Part shown: piece by piece, positions 10,741 through 22,311 of the stretch | Layout of the letters: every line of letters begins with the position of its first letter | Numbering within the stretch: position 1 is the stretch's first letter | Notes under the pieces: model-generated | Seen by the model: the letters and a program-made list of their open reading frames with translations, nothing else | Told to the model about the DNA's origin: nothing | Databases searched by the model: none | From: Candidatus Absconditabacteria bacterium | GTDB lineage: Bacteria; Patescibacteriota; Gracilibacteria; Absconditabacterales; Absconditicoccaceae | DNA: 64,000 bases | Reading direction: 5' to 3' | Assembly: GCA_028685875.1 (NCBI GenBank) | Contig: JAQUDD010000005.1 | Coordinates: forward strand, 29,117 to 93,116 | Made by a program: the position numbers and the translations under genes

Positions 10741-11184
10741 ATGAAAAAAATTCAGAAAAAATTTCTCAATAATTGTATTAAGTTAGTTATTGGACTCTTC
10801 CTTTTGGGAATGTCTTATTTTTACCTCCAGGCTCATCCAGCAGAGCAGATTTCATTTTTTTCTGGATTCAAGGTTATTTTCCAAAATACTGAGATATTTT
10901 TCCAAAATCTTTTTGGAGACAACGGAGATCTACTCAAGCAAAAGTATGCATTAGAATCTTACTATCAAGCTTTAATCTCTCTAGCCGAAGAGAAGCCTTG
11001 TGCAGACCCCCTCCTCGTTAATGATTTACATGCAACATATGAGAAATTACTTGCTGAACCAAAAAATACTTTGGCACATACTTTGGACACCTATCATCAG
11101 AAGCAGTTTGAATTTGACAGGGCATTGAGAATTGAGTGTGAAGAAACCTTCGTTGTTCCGGAGACGGATTCAGAAATGAATTAA
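10741..11184 (+). CDS. hypothetical protein with N-terminal membrane anchor
   Basis: 147 residues. It begins MKKIQKKFLNNCIKL and then has one hydrophobic helix (VIGLFLLGMSYFYL), consistent with a signal anchor and the remainder outside the membrane. The rest is helical with a Cys pair far apart (EKPCADP, IECEETF), possibly a disulfide if exported. Start at the ATG following a pyrimidine-rich leader; the TTG two codons upstream is less likely. No family recognised. It ends just before a bidirectional terminator. Confidence 0.7.
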   Translation: MKKIQKKFLNNCIKLVIGLFLLGMSYFYLQAHPAEQISFFSGFKVIFQNTEIFFQNLFGDNGDLLKQKYALESYYQALISLAEEKPCADPLLVNDLHATYEKLLAEPKNTLAHTLDTYHQKQFEFDRALRIECEETFVVPETDSEMN

Positions 11185-11210
11185 AGGTATTTCCATTAGT
11201 CTATTACAAC

Positions 11211-11239
11211 GAAAAACAGCATTAATTTGCTGTTTTTTC
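11211..11239. terminator. bidirectional terminator between convergent genes
   Basis: Stem AAAAACAGCA/TGCTGTTTTT with A- and T-runs on both sides separates the plus gene ending at 11184 from the minus CAP-domain gene, whose stop codon (11222-11224) lies inside the loop. Confidence 0.8.
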
Positions 11240-12085
11240 TAAGAGATCAACACTATAGTGCACTACGAGATAATATCTATTTTTTGAAGAATCAATACTT
11301 ACTCCAATTCCCATTTGGGTGTATTGAGGTAGGGAAAGCGCTCTATAATGTGCCCCATTATAGGACTTTTCTTTCATAAAGAGGTTAGTCCAAGTTGTTT
11401 TAAGCGATGAAATAAGAGTGTTAGTACAATCAGAGCTACTGCATTTATAATATCCATATCCCACATTCTCGCTGAAGGAAATATTTCCGTTTCAAAGTAC
11501 AGGATATACAATACTTCTCTCTTCAAACCAACCTAGTAATTTAGTATAATTATAATATCCATCTCCTTTCACTCTCTCATGAGTATTGCTTGTTCTTAAC
11601 TCATCTCTTAATATATCGCTCCACTCACCAGCAGTCCTTTCTAAGTCACTATGATAGGAGAGGGGAGAGAGTCCTAGACTACTTCTTTCCTCATTGTGCC
11701 AAGAAAGAAGAGCATCTCTTACTTTTTGTATATCTACGTTATTAATCTGGATATGGCTTGTTCCATCCGAGATGAGGGTTTGTACTTCCTCTCCATTATT
11801 TGTACTGTTTTGAGTTGAAGGAGTATTCGTCGATTGGAGCTTTGCTATTTTCTCTCAGCTATATCTATCGAGTTCAGCAAAGATATCTTTGTATTCTGAG
11901 TTTTTAAATTTTGGTGTTCTTACAAGTGCTTGGATCTGCTCCAAAAAACTGACCTGTTCTTTGAGGGAGGATCTTTTTTCTACTTGCTTATCAATGGCAG
12001 TAGTGAGTGACTCAATTCCAACAGCATGAGACATCCCCACACCAATAAAAGCTCCAAAAAGGACACCAAGAAACAGCTTTTTCAT
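11222..12085 (-). CDS. secreted CAP/SCP-domain protein
   Basis: 287 residues with two TGA codons read as Gly. The N-terminus MKKLFLGVLFGAFIGVGMSHA is a signal peptide. A helical linker follows (VEKRSSLKEQVSFLEQIQAL), then a Ser/Thr/Asn-rich stretch. The C-terminal ~140 residues form a CAP domain: ALLSWHNEERSSLGLSPLSY, DLERTAGEWSD, NTHERV (the first His), FSENVGYGYY and YLVVHYSV. Bacterial CAP proteins are extracellular; their activities are mostly unknown. The start ATG follows the pyrimidine/A-rich leader; an upstream TTG extension would spoil the signal peptide. It is divergent from the gene at 12225. Confidence 0.9.
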
Positions 12086-12224
12086 AATGGTCCAAAAAAC
12101 TAAAAGGCATACACTCCATAAATCATAGAAAACTCGATACAAATAGCAAAACTATTTTTTTTCTTGATTTTTCTTTCTGTAACCAAATACTTTTTTCATA
12201 CTATTTAGCTCCTATTCTATTTCT

Positions 12225-13277
12225 ATGAAGAAATATTTCTACGCTGTTTTCTCTCTCATTCTTTCTTTTTCTCTATGCTGATTTAGTGCTGCTTATCAAG
12301 AGATTTTAATCGAAGAGAGAGGAGGAAAGGCAATGAGAGTAATCAAAACCATCTTAGATGGTGAACACTTTGTAGTAACTGTCCCTGCAGATACAGGAGG
12401 AGAAACCTTAGAATCGCTCACAAAAAAAGTGGGAGGAACTTCTGCAATTAATGCTGCTTTCTTTTGCCCAAAAGACTATAAGGAGTGTGGTGGTCAGACC
12501 TTTGCAAATTTTGAAAGAATTTTCAAAGGAGACGGAGCAAATTATAGTAGGTTTCGACCCGATACAAGTGTGAGGGGAATTTTTGGTTTCCTCCAGGATG
12601 GAAGTCCACTTTTTGTCCAAAATAAGATCAGTACCCATGATGTCGGACTGATCAGTAATATTAATGCAGAAAGAATAGAAGAACTCTATCGAGGTATTTC
12701 TAATTTCCCCGTTCTTTTATTAGAATGAGAAGATGTTACCTCAGCTAGCTCTGCCCACATTGACAGCAAGATGACGGGAAAAGGAACGAGAAATTTCATC
12801 TGTTCTACAGAGGATGGAAGAACTATCTATATGGGTGTAATAGGATCTTCCAGTGTTTGGGACCTTGCTCCCTACCTTAAGAAGCACTTTGATTGTTACA
12901 ATGCGCTCTTCTTGGATGCAGGGGCGAGTACTGCAATGGTGTACGATGAAAATGTGCTTGCAAGAGGAACAAGAACACTGATTACCGATGCTTTTGTAGT
13001 AGTAGATAGAGAAACTTATCTCGGTCTCTGAGGAACAATCCCTCAGGGAGTAACACCACATATCCCAGAATATACTCTTACTACAGAAGATAATAAAATG
13101 CTGCAGAGATTTATTAAGGTCATTGATGCTATTTACCAACAATATGATAAATCAACCTATAAAACAGAATTAATTTCCCTCTTCCGTAAACAAATTAACT
13201 CAGGAAAGCTAACAGAAAGTAGAAAAGCAATATATAATCAGGTTTTGATCTACCTGTTCACAATAGATTCACTTTAA
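12225..13277 (+). CDS. secreted phosphodiester-glycosidase-like (NAGPA/DUF2233) protein
   Basis: 350 residues with TGA read as Gly at several points. It starts MKKYFYAVFSLILSFSLCGFSAA, a signal peptide. The body resembles the DUF2233/NAGPA fold: a GGTSAINAAFF block, GIFGFLQDG, KGTRNFICSTEDGRTIYMG, then the strongly diagnostic NALFLDAGASTAMVYD (normally NLDGGGSTTMVY). In this family the conserved Asp-Gly-Gly-Gly-Ser-Thr is part of the active site, and here it is DAGAST, a variant. Members hydrolyse sugar phosphodiesters or act on exopolysaccharide. A helical C-terminal tail of about 70 residues follows. It ends 14 nt before the aldo/keto reductase start. Confidence 0.82.
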
Positions 13278-13291
13278 TATATGCTCCCATA

Positions 13292-14086
13292 ATGAAAACA
13301 ATCCCCCAATTAGGATTTTGAACACGACAACTCAACGATGAACTTTGTTCCTCCCTAGTAAAAGAGGCATTAGTATCTGAATATCGTCATATCGATACCG
13401 CTCAGATTTATGCCAATGAACAAGAGGTGGGATCAGGGTGGCATTCATCAGATATCCCTAGAGAAGAAATCCGGATCACGACCAAGATACGAACTCAGAA
13501 TTATGGGAATCTTCTTTCTTCTTTTGAGCAAAGTCTCCAGAAACTACAAACAGACTATGTCGACCTACTTCTTCTTCATCGACCCACAAATCTTAAGCAA
13601 CATGAACAGTGCTTTGATGCTTTACTTCACCTCAAGCAACAAGGAAAAATAAGGGAATTCGGAGTTTCCAATTTTACTCTTGCTCAGCTCAAGCATGCTT
13701 GGGAATACACTCAAGGTCAGATTTTTACAAATCAGATTGAATACCATATCTCTCTTTCACAGGATACTTTAAAATCCTATATGGATGAAAAGGAAATCCT
13801 TTTAACTGCTTATTCTCCTTTAGGTCATGGGAATCTCCTCAAAGATCCTACTATCCAATCCCTCGCAAAAAAGCATCAGGTAAGTGCAGCACAGATTTGT
13901 ATTACTTGGCTTTTACAGCAATGATGTATTGTCATCCCCAAAGCAAGTTCTTTAGAAAGAATTCAGGAAAATCTTCAAGCACAAGATATTACCTTAGATG
14001 AGGAGGATCTTGAGGTAATTGCTGGATTACCAAAAAATCACCGTTATATCAGTCCTCCCTTTGCTCCTGAGCGGGATCAAGACTAA
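13292..14086 (+). CDS. aldo/keto reductase
   Basis: 264 residues, a normal family length. Motifs: LGFGTRQL (Gly by TGA), YRHIDTAQIYANEQEVG (catalytic Asp and Tyr), ITTKI(R) (the catalytic Lys), DLLLLHRP (catalytic His), GVSNF, NQIEYH, and WLLQQGCIVIPKASS with NADPH-binding residues. The Gly in WLLQQG is encoded by TGA at 13922-13924. The enzyme reduces aldehydes or ketones with NAD(P)H in the cytoplasm; the substrate is unknown. It probably shares a transcript with the upstream secreted protein and is followed by a hairpin terminator. Confidence 0.94.
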
Positions 14087-14114
14087 GTGTTGAAATACTT
14101 TTTAAATAAAAAGA

Positions 14115-14142
14115 CTGAGTTGTAGAGGCTCAGATTTTTTTT
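14115..14142 (+). terminator. terminator after the aldo/keto reductase
   Basis: CTGAG/CTCAG hairpin followed by a T-run of eight or more bases. Confidence 0.7.
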
Positions 14143-14156
14143 CATACAATAGTAAA

Positions 14157-15575
14157 TTAGTCTACTTTGGTTATTCTAATAAGAGGATCCATGGTATCCC
14201 CCCTTTGTTTAGCTCCAATGATTACCAGTTTATCTCCACTTTTAATATATCCTTTTTCTAAAAGCATATTCACGGCAATCTCTTGGTTCTCAGAAGTATG
14301 TTCAGCCCATTCAGCAAGCTTCATCCCCTTAACCCCAAAGAGAATAGGTAATGCATTGAAGACTTTCTGACTAGCAGAAAAAGTAAAAACTATCTGATTG
14401 GGTTTATACCCAGCTACATATTTTGCAAGATTCCCTGTATGAGTAAATACAATAACACCATCTGCTTTAATTTCATCAGCAAGCAGTAGAGCGTGTTTTA
14501 CGAGATGTTTCTTTTCTAATTCTATTGCGTTCTCCGTTTGAATATCAAAATCTTTATGTTTATTATTGGTGTGTCTTTCGGCTTCTTCCACGGTTTCTCT
14601 CATAAGCTGAACCGTTTCTACAGGAAACTTTCCAACGGCAGTTTCATCTGATAGCATTACACAATCTACCCTAGCCATTACGGAATTATACACATCAGAA
14701 ACTTCTGCTCTAGTAGGGAAGGGAGAGGTTGTCATGCTTTTTAATAATTCTGTGGCCATAATGCAAGGTCTTCCATATTCAAAGCATGCATCAATAATCA
14801 CTTTCTGATAGTAAGGAAGTTCATGAATAGGAACCTCAATTCCCAAATCTCCTCTAGCAATCATTATTCCATCAGAGATCTGCACGATTTCACGGATATT
14901 ATCTAGTCCTTCTTTATTTTCTATTTTAGAAATAATCTGAATATGACTTGCATGGTGTTCTTTTAAAAACTCTCTGATTTCTTGTACATTTTCTTTAGTC
15001 CTGATAAAGGAAGCTGCAATATATTGTACTTCATTCTCAATCCCAAATAAGATATCAGACTTGTCTTTTTCCGTAAGTCCGGGGAGTCTTAGAGAAATTC
15101 CAGGGAAGTTTATGTGTCTTCTTGATCCAATATCACACGTACCCAAAGAAGTTACCATGAGGTAATTTGGTGTAACTTCCGTTACGATTACATCCATTAA
15201 CCCTGACTCGATAGCAATACTATCTCCTACTTTGAGATCGTCTAAAAGATAAGGATAATCACAGAACATATCAGAATCCTGATCCATTTTTTTCTCATCT
15301 ACAAAGATTCTGAAAGAATCTCCCTTCTTATAAGAGTATTTTTTTTCTCTTACCCCAGTTCTAATCTCTGGACCTTTGGTATCAAGCAATATCCCAAAAT
15401 TTGTTGTTCCTTCTGTATTTAATCTTTTAATGGTATCTACCAAAGGTTTTGTGGTCTCAGCTTGCGCATGAGAAAAGTTAAGTCTCACAATATTTACACC
15501 AGCATTATACATATCAATCAATAATTCTTCTGTATAGAAATGAGTTATCGTGGCAATAATTTTCGTCTTATTCAT
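14157..15575 (-). CDS. pyk: pyruvate kinase
   Basis: 472 residues, normal length. Landmarks: NIVRLNFSHA, LLDTKGPEIRTG, ISKIENKEGLDNI, GIMIARGDLGIEVP, PTRAEVSDVYNSVM, and CVMLSDETAVGKFPVE. It converts phosphoenolpyruvate and ADP to pyruvate and ATP. Two departures from the consensus are visible. The usual TIGPAS after the first strand is TITHFYTEE, and MLSGETA is MLSDETA. No TGA codon is needed. Start chosen at MNKTKIIATI, matching the family; a further 20 codons upstream are open but look non-homologous. It lies downstream of the AMP-phosphorylase-like genes with a terminator between. Confidence 0.95.
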   Translation of the reverse strand: MNKTKIIATITHFYTEELLIDMYNAGVNIVRLNFSHAQAETTKPLVDTIKRLNTEGTTNFGILLDTKGPEIRTGVREKKYSYKKGDSFRIFVDEKKMDQDSDMFCDYPYLLDDLKVGDSIAIESGLMDVIVTEVTPNYLMVTSLGTCDIGSRRHINFPGISLRLPGLTEKDKSDILFGIENEVQYIAASFIRTKENVQEIREFLKEHHASHIQIISKIENKEGLDNIREIVQISDGIMIARGDLGIEVPIHELPYYQKVIIDACFEYGRPCIMATELLKSMTTSPFPTRAEVSDVYNSVMARVDCVMLSDETAVGKFPVETVQLMRETVEEAERHTNNKHKDFDIQTENAIELEKKHLVKHALLLADEIKADGVIVFTHTGNLAKYVAGYKPNQIVFTFSASQKVFNALPILFGVKGMKLAEWAEHTSENQEIAVNMLLEKGYIKSGDKLVIIGAKQRGDTMDPLIRITKVD

Positions 15576-15663
15576 CAAATCACTTTTCAGGGGGTAAAAC
15601 AACCAGCATTGTAAAAAAAAAGACTTAGAAAGCAATGCAAAGATACTCTTCCTCCTTCATTGT

Positions 15664-15698
15664 ATGAAAAAAAGACCTCCTAAGAGGTCTACTTTTTT
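15664..15698 (-). terminator. terminator of the AMP-phosphorylase-like operon
   Basis: AGACCTC/GAGGTCT stem with T-runs on both strands, placed 23 nt past the stop of the AMP-phosphorylase-like gene at 15721. Confidence 0.8.
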
Positions 15699-15720
15699 TC
15701 TATTTATCTATATTTTTATA

Positions 15721-17313
15721 CTACTTAATCGTATACGCGGGTCTAAGTTCTTGTTGCTCCTTAGCAAGGCTGATTTTTGTATCATCATTTGCATACATAG
15801 TGTAGAGAACTTCTCACTTCTTAACTTTATCTCCAATTTTCTTATGAAGATATAATCCTGCTTCATCTACGATAGGACATCCTAGTCTTCTGGCAATCTG
15901 ATTAATATTATGGAGATTGATCGCAGTTACCTTCCCTTCTTCAGTAGCTACCACCTCAAAACTATGCTTCCCAATATTTAACTTCTCAGAACTAACTTCA
16001 GGCTTCCCCTTCTGAGCCTTAATAATGGTTTGCATCATCTTCCAAGCTTCTCCTGATGCTAATTGTTTTCTAGCAAGAGCATCAGCTTTTTTCCCTTTCG
16101 CTAATCCCACCATTTCAATGATCTTTGCAGCCAAGTGAACCGACTTAGTTTCAAGGTCAGCCGGTCTTTTTTCATGTTGCTGAAGTACTCTAAGTACTTC
16201 TCTCACTTGAAGTACCGCACCGACACCATTCCCCACTACTTCATTTGCAGGAGTAATCTGAACAGACATCTTGATCCCCAGTTTATCTCCCACAAATTCA
16301 AATTTTTTCTTCCAGTCCAGCGCTTCTTCCATGGTAGAAACCTTAGCAGTAGCCCCCACAGGAATATCAATGAGTAAGTGAGTCACTCCCATAGCGTACT
16401 TTTTTGCCATAATACTACTCACTACTTTGGCTCTGGATTGCATGGAAAGCGGATATTGTACTTTAATGATTTTGTCATCTGCAGGAGCGAGATCAAGTCC
16501 TCCTCCCCAAACGAGACAACAATTAATATCTTCAATCAGCTTTTCAATCTGTCCTTGATTGAAATTAATATCCATGAGGACATTTACACATTCCCCTGTA
16601 GCAGCAGGGGAGGTAATCGCTTTTGAAAAATTTTTAGGAATTTTAATCCCGAGAGAGGCAATCAGTGGCACGATAATCATCGTCGTTTCATTTCCTGGAA
16701 CTCCACCAATACAGTGTTTATCTGCTACGATCTCTCCTTTAGGATACTTGAACATAATTCCACATTCTGCCATAGCTTTAGCGGTCTGATACATTTCTTC
16801 ATCGGTAGTAGGGTAGAAAAAGCTGGAAGCAACATAGTAGGTCATCATGATTTCACTGAGCTTCCCTTCCGAGATATCTTTGATAATAGCAAACATTTCT
16901 TCATAACTAATGTTTTCTCCTTTCATCTTTTTTCTGATTGCATCATTCGCAACTGAACTAGACTGAGTTACCTGAATTGAAAGAGGCTCCTTCTCTACCA
17001 CTGGGAATCTCTCCACTACATCCTGATAGACTCCCACCGTTCCAGGTTTAATTAAGTCAGAGAAAGCTACTTCAGTAACGATCTTTTCTCCATTTTCTTT
17101 AAGGAGAGATACTTTATCTTCTGCGTTGATCCCAAATCCGAGCGCCTGTTCTTCATTAAGTACTACAGTAAATTTTCCCCCTTCTTTTACGGGCAGGAGA
17201 ATTACTTTAGCGTTAAAAAAGTTATCACTACTTTTCCCAAGGATCGTAGTCTGATTTTTCTTTTTCTTCCCGGAAGATATATTCGTGAGAAGTGTTGTTA
17301 ATTTGTTTGTCAT
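15721..17313 (-). CDS. AMP phosphorylase-like enzyme (archaeal/CPR type), copy 1
   Basis: 530 residues, with one TGA near the C-terminus. It has the N-terminal beta domain of the archaeal-type enzymes, then the glycosyltransferase-like core (MKGENISYEEMFAIIKDI), the phosphate and nucleoside region DKHCIGGVPGNETT, and SKAITSPAATGECVNV. The C-terminal PYNP domain contains DEAGLYLHKKIGDKVKKGE. The family phosphorolyses AMP to ribose-1,5-bisphosphate and adenine, feeding the form III RuBisCO nucleotide pathway known from SR1 and archaea. The GNRTT and GTADxxE patterns I recall for archaeal AMP phosphorylases are GNETT and ATGECVN here, so substrate preference is uncertain. A homologous copy lies immediately upstream. 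Confidence 0.88.
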
Positions 17314-17385
17314 TTTTGTATTGAAAGTGTTAAAATAAAAACTTAGTTAAGTATAGTTAGAAGAATATTCTTTGTCAAATCAGAC

Positions 17386-18903
17386 CTACTTCAATTCCTT
17401 ATAGCTATAAAAGTGTTTCTCCGCTAGCATCTCTTTTGCTCTCTTCATTTTATTTTCAGAGGTAGAGTACATCGTATAGATAATCTCCCCTTTTCTCACC
17501 TTATCTCCAATTTTCTTATAGAGGTAGATTCCTGCTTTATATTCACTTGGAGCTCCAAGACTTCTTACCATCATGTTGAGATATTTCATATCCACTCAGA
17601 TAATCTGATAGTCATGATCAGCTTTTACCTCATGCGTAATCTTTCCAAGCTCAAGTTCTTCTGATCTAATATGGGGATTCTCTCCTCTTTGTGTTTTGAT
17701 AATTTCTTGCATTTTCTTCCAAGCTTCTCCACTTACAAGCGTTTCTTTTGCCAACTTTTCAGCTTCCTTCATAGTTTTTCTCATCCCACAGAGGAGAATC
17801 AATCTAGCTGAGAGGAAAATTGCTTTTTCTTCAAGATCTCTCGGTCTTTTTTCATGTTGCTGCAAGATTCTGAGTACTTCTCTTACTTGTAGTGCAGCCC
17901 CAATCCCATTTCCCACAGGCTGATCAGCCTGGGTAATCTGTACATCCATCTTCACATCTAATGCTTCTCCTACATTTTTAAAATGCTGAGCAACCCTTTT
18001 TGCATCTTCTCTACTGTTTACTTTCGCAGTAGGTCCCATAGGAATATCAATAAGGCAATGATTAATCCCCATCGCATAATTTTTCGCCATAATAGAGGAG
18101 ATCATCCTTGCATACGGCTCCATTCCAAGAGGAGAGGAAACCTTAATAATTCTATCATTTGCAGGAGCAAGGTTGAGTCCCTCATTCCATACCAAACAAG
18201 CACCATTTTTATCTACCATTCTAATAATCTCCTGCTTTTTGAAGCTAATATCCATGAGTACATTCACACATTCTCCTGTAGCAGCGGGGGAGGTAATAGA
18301 TTTAGAAAAGGTCTTTGGCACGGTTATTCCCAGAGAAGCAAGAAGCGGAATAATAATCATGGTGGTTTCATTTCCCGGAACCCCACCAATACAGTATTTC
18401 CCAGCCACTACCCCCGGGAAACGATACATATCTCCCGTATATGCAGTTGCCTTCGTCGTATAGGCAAGTTCATGATCATCGGTCTGGTAGAAGAAGCTCG
18501 TCGCAGTATAGTAGGCAAGCACCAGATCAGAAAGTTTATTATTCTGAATATCCTCTATGATGGCATCAATTTCTTCATCGCTAATCTTTTTTCCAAGCAT
18601 TTTCTTTCTAATAGCCTGCATTGAAAGAGGATTGTGTTGTACATAACTCACGAGGACATTGTCTCCTTCTTGGATCGGATATTCATTAAGCAATTCATGG
18701 GTTACTCCAATTTCATTTGCCTGGATATAATCATTAGAAAGCACTACATCCACGATGTACTCTTCATTTTTACGGATCAAGGAGATTTTATCTCCTTCCT
18801 TAATTCAAAATTTTGCTGCCTGCTCAGTATTGAGAATCGCGAGAAGTCCAGATCCCCCTTGGATGTTAAAGACTACGATTTTTGCGCTAAAGATTTCGTT
18901 CAT
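17386..18903 (-). CDS. AMP phosphorylase-like enzyme (archaeal/CPR type), copy 2
   Basis: 505 residues, very close to the usual size of archaeal AMP phosphorylase, with two TGA codons (near the N-terminus and at 17596-17598 near the C-terminus). It is a clear paralogue of the downstream copy: GKYCIGGVPGNETT, SKSITSPAATGECVNV, VGNGIGAALQVREVLRILQQHEKRP, and GIYLYKKIGDKVRKGE. The start ATG at 18903 gives the full N-terminal beta domain. It begins only 15 nt after the stop of the giant gene at 18919, so it is probably in the same transcript. The shared deviations from the archaeal motif suggest the duplication followed divergence from AMP phosphorylase proper. Confidence 0.88.
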
Positions 18904-18918
18904 GATGGTATGGGTATG

Positions 18919-21900
18919 TTAAACTAAAGTTTCTTCTTTTGCTAAAATAGGAACTGAATCAAAAAGATTAAGATTCACCTCTAATAAATTGTCGGCATAT
19001 TGTCTATCTTGAATCTCTATTTTGCTATTGTATGCGCGTTGTATATTGTTATGTATATCATTAATCTCTGTATCTTTATTCCCTCGGTCTTCTTTTCCTT
19101 GGCTGAGTTGAGTGACAAAATTGTTCATCTCTGTCAGGTTTATCTTTTGTCTATCAGGATCAAAATAGTCACTATTTTTGTTTATTCCCTCACTAAAGTG
19201 TTTTACGAAGAGATACATGCTATTCTTCATACTTGACTCTCCATTGAGCGCATATTGTTCTTGCATTACTCAACTATTGTGTTTGAGAGGGAAAAGAGAT
19301 TGTAGGATTTGCGAGGTTTGAATTTCTTTAGCAGATCCTTCAGTAGGAGTGCCCTTAGGGTTTATTCATCCATTTTTGTAGTTCACAAGCTTTAAGAAAG
19401 TGCTCATCGTTTGTCTTAACCTTTTTACTTCCTCGGGTGTAGTAAGCGAATTATCAATAATTTGCATCATATGGTATATTCCTTTATTGTGTTCTTTGCT
19501 AATCTCCGAAAGACTTCCTCCTTGGAGCTGTAATAAGTCAACCATCTCCTTCATTGTCTGATTTTTTTCAGCAAGGAACTCAATATTTGCTTGATGATAT
19601 CCAATAGTTTCTACATTATACGCTTCTCCAAGAGTTCTTTTAAAGTCTTCTCTTTTTTTCATCCTTTTTTCTCTGTCTTGTTCTGAGGTCCTTTCTTTAT
19701 TTGCTTTATTTGGACCAGAAGAATTTCTTCTATTTGCCTCCAAACTGTGATACCCTACTTTCTGAAGTCCTTCATAACTTGGAAGCATAAAGAGAGGGTA
19801 GTTTGGATTCGTATCATTAATCAAAAAGCTTTCCCTATCTGAATCCTTAGAAATGGTTTGATTCCCAAAGACCCCTCCTGTTCCCATATCATAAGCAAAG
19901 CTAATGGCTGTTCCATTAAGATTCCCATGAATAACAAGCTTTCCACTCTCAATGCTAATATTTTCAATATCATCAACACGGAACTCTTGAGTTCCTAGGG
20001 ACATATTCATATACTCTCAGATGGTATCAAACACATATCAGAGAGCTTCAAGTTTAACCTCTTTGACCTGATTCCTAAATATTCACTCTCTAAATCATGA
20101 TTTAACATCTATAGGTTGTTTTTGTTCCCCTCAATGTTCTTGTTTTTTCTTTTGATGTTCTCTTAAGGTATTTAAAATATGATTAACCGTATGATTAGCA
20201 TTTTCTTCCTCTTCTCAGAATGTTTGTACTATATAATCCTTTAGTCCAAGGGTATTAAGTTTCCCTTCTGAGGTAATAAAAGCCGCTAAATCAATATGGA
20301 GCTCTTTCAGTTCCTTTTCTAATTCTTCGGGTCGATCTTTCTCTTTTTTATTTTCTTCAGATGGTTCTTCAGGAGTTTCTTTACCGGTATTTTGTGGGTT
20401 TTTGGTCATAAAGTCAGGGATTCTTAGTTTTTTATCTTCCTGTTCCAAAAATAATTTTACTGCAGGATTTGCCGCCAAAATTTCCTTTCCACTCAGCTCT
20501 CAGAAGTTATCGGTCTTAATCTTTTCTTTTGCAAGAGCTTCTTTTTTAATTCTAATTTCCTCCCGTTTCCCTTGTCTTCTAAACTCTTTCATCTCATTAT
20601 TTCTCTTTTGTTCAAGAAATTTCTTATAGAATACTCCCTCAGGAGAAGTATTTTTAAATCAACATCCATTACACCATTTGTTAAACGATGTTGTTTTATT
20701 TTCCCATTTTTGAGCAAATTCTCTATTAATATCAGTGATTTCTGGAGAGGCTCCATTCTTGCTTTGAATGAACATATCCATAATACTCCAGAGTTCTTGA
20801 TCTTCACTCCCATTAAAGGTTAGTTGTTTTGCCTGTTTACTGTCCTTTCCATAGATAGCAAACATATAAATTTGGAAAGAGGAGATCGTATGTTGAAGGA
20901 TATTCTTTTCTTTCTGTTTTTTCTCACTCAAAATCTCCTCCTTAGTTCTATTAGGATCATTAAAGGTATCAACAATATCTTTAAGAATCACCTCACTTAA
21001 AAATCCGATTACAGTAGTATGAGACATCACTTCCTCATAAGTTTGTCCCTGTAGGACTAGAGAACTGACAGGTGAAGATAATAAGGTTCTAATCTGAGCT
21101 CCAGCATTTGCTCCTTCCTTGTTGATAAGCCCAGACTTTTGTCTAAGAAAATCTATAGCAATATCTACTCTAGCAATATTTTCTTGTTTTTCTAAAGCAC
21201 TTCCTGAAATATTTGCGAGATTGTCCTTGAATGCAAATACTTTAGACCTATATCTCATATTTCCAACAAGGTATTCGGGAGTGAGATTTGTTTTCCCAGA
21301 TTCTTTGTTGTTCATTTGTAGTGCTAACACTTCTTCATAACGGGGATCTGCAACAAAAGTAAGAAGGGACAATCTTCTTATATTCTTTTCTTGGGGATCA
21401 AGAATGTCTTTTGTTGATTCTTCAACAAAATCGTAAGCTGCTTGTAACACAAGAGTGTTGTTAAACAATAATTTTTGAAACTCAGAAAGGTCTGGAGTAC
21501 TTAGTAATTGGGCTTGTGTATCCTGAAGATGTAGAGGAATGTCTCCTTCTATTTGATTTTGCTTCTGCAAGTATTCAGTAGCTTGTTTCTTTCTAAGAAT
21601 AGAAACAAAGTCTTCCTTGGTTATCTCTGACTTTTGATTGGTAAGTGCATCTAATATCTCTTGCTCATTAGCGAATTTTTCATTCCTTTTAAATATACCC
21701 TTTTCAAAGGACCCATAGTCACCTTTTTCTAAAAAGGTTTTTATAAAGTCTTGTTCATACAAAGAAAGTTGAGAGTAGATATTTGAAATATTCTGATAGG
21801 TTTCTTCAACAATTTCACGAGAGATAAGTTGGTCAGGATACAGAATATCTTTATTTTTTTCTTGAGAAGAGGTCTGTAGCGAATTTTTCGTCTCAAGTAT

Positions 21901-22170
21901 TTTAATAATATCCTTAATCTTTTCTTTTCTTGAACAACAACTAGCATTTTTTATTTGGTTAAAATGTTCTCTTGTAAAAACCCCAGAGTCAATGAAATGA
22001 TTGATCTGCCCTTTATCAAAGGCACTTTGGAGAATGGTAGTGATCTCAGAGATTTCTTCAGGAGAGAAACTTTTACCAATTAGATTTTCCTCAGTTTTCG
22101 GAGAAATCACCTCAGTGGGGGTATTTGTTGTTTCTACAGAAGGTATTTTGTTTTCTTCAATTCAGGTCAT
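18919..22170 (-). CDS. giant protein of unknown function (paralogue A)
   Basis: About 1083 residues when roughly a dozen TGA codons are read as Gly; with the standard code it falls into four main same-frame pieces. The protein is rich in Glu, Lys, Gln and Asn and is mostly helical. No signal peptide or membrane helix is seen. The C-terminal ~450 residues resemble the next gene upstream: a FDTIGEYMN block, FAYDMGTGGVFGNQ, LFMLPSYEGLQKVG, and NSLTTPEEVKRLRQTM. The N-terminal half (GKSFSPEEISEITTIL onward) is not shared. Start chosen at MTGIEENK to match the MTEGL start of the paralogue; an ATG four codons upstream (22182) is also possible. Function not recognised. Confidence 0.78.
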
Positions 22171-22311
22171 CTGCAAACGCATAGCAATAAAAATACTCCC
22201 TTTAATTCTAATCAAAAAAAGAATCCTGTCAAAAAGCTCAGAATTCTTTCTCCTATTCCCTCTTGTCTTTTCTTGAATATGATGCTAAATTGTGTAAAGA
22301 GATACTTATGC

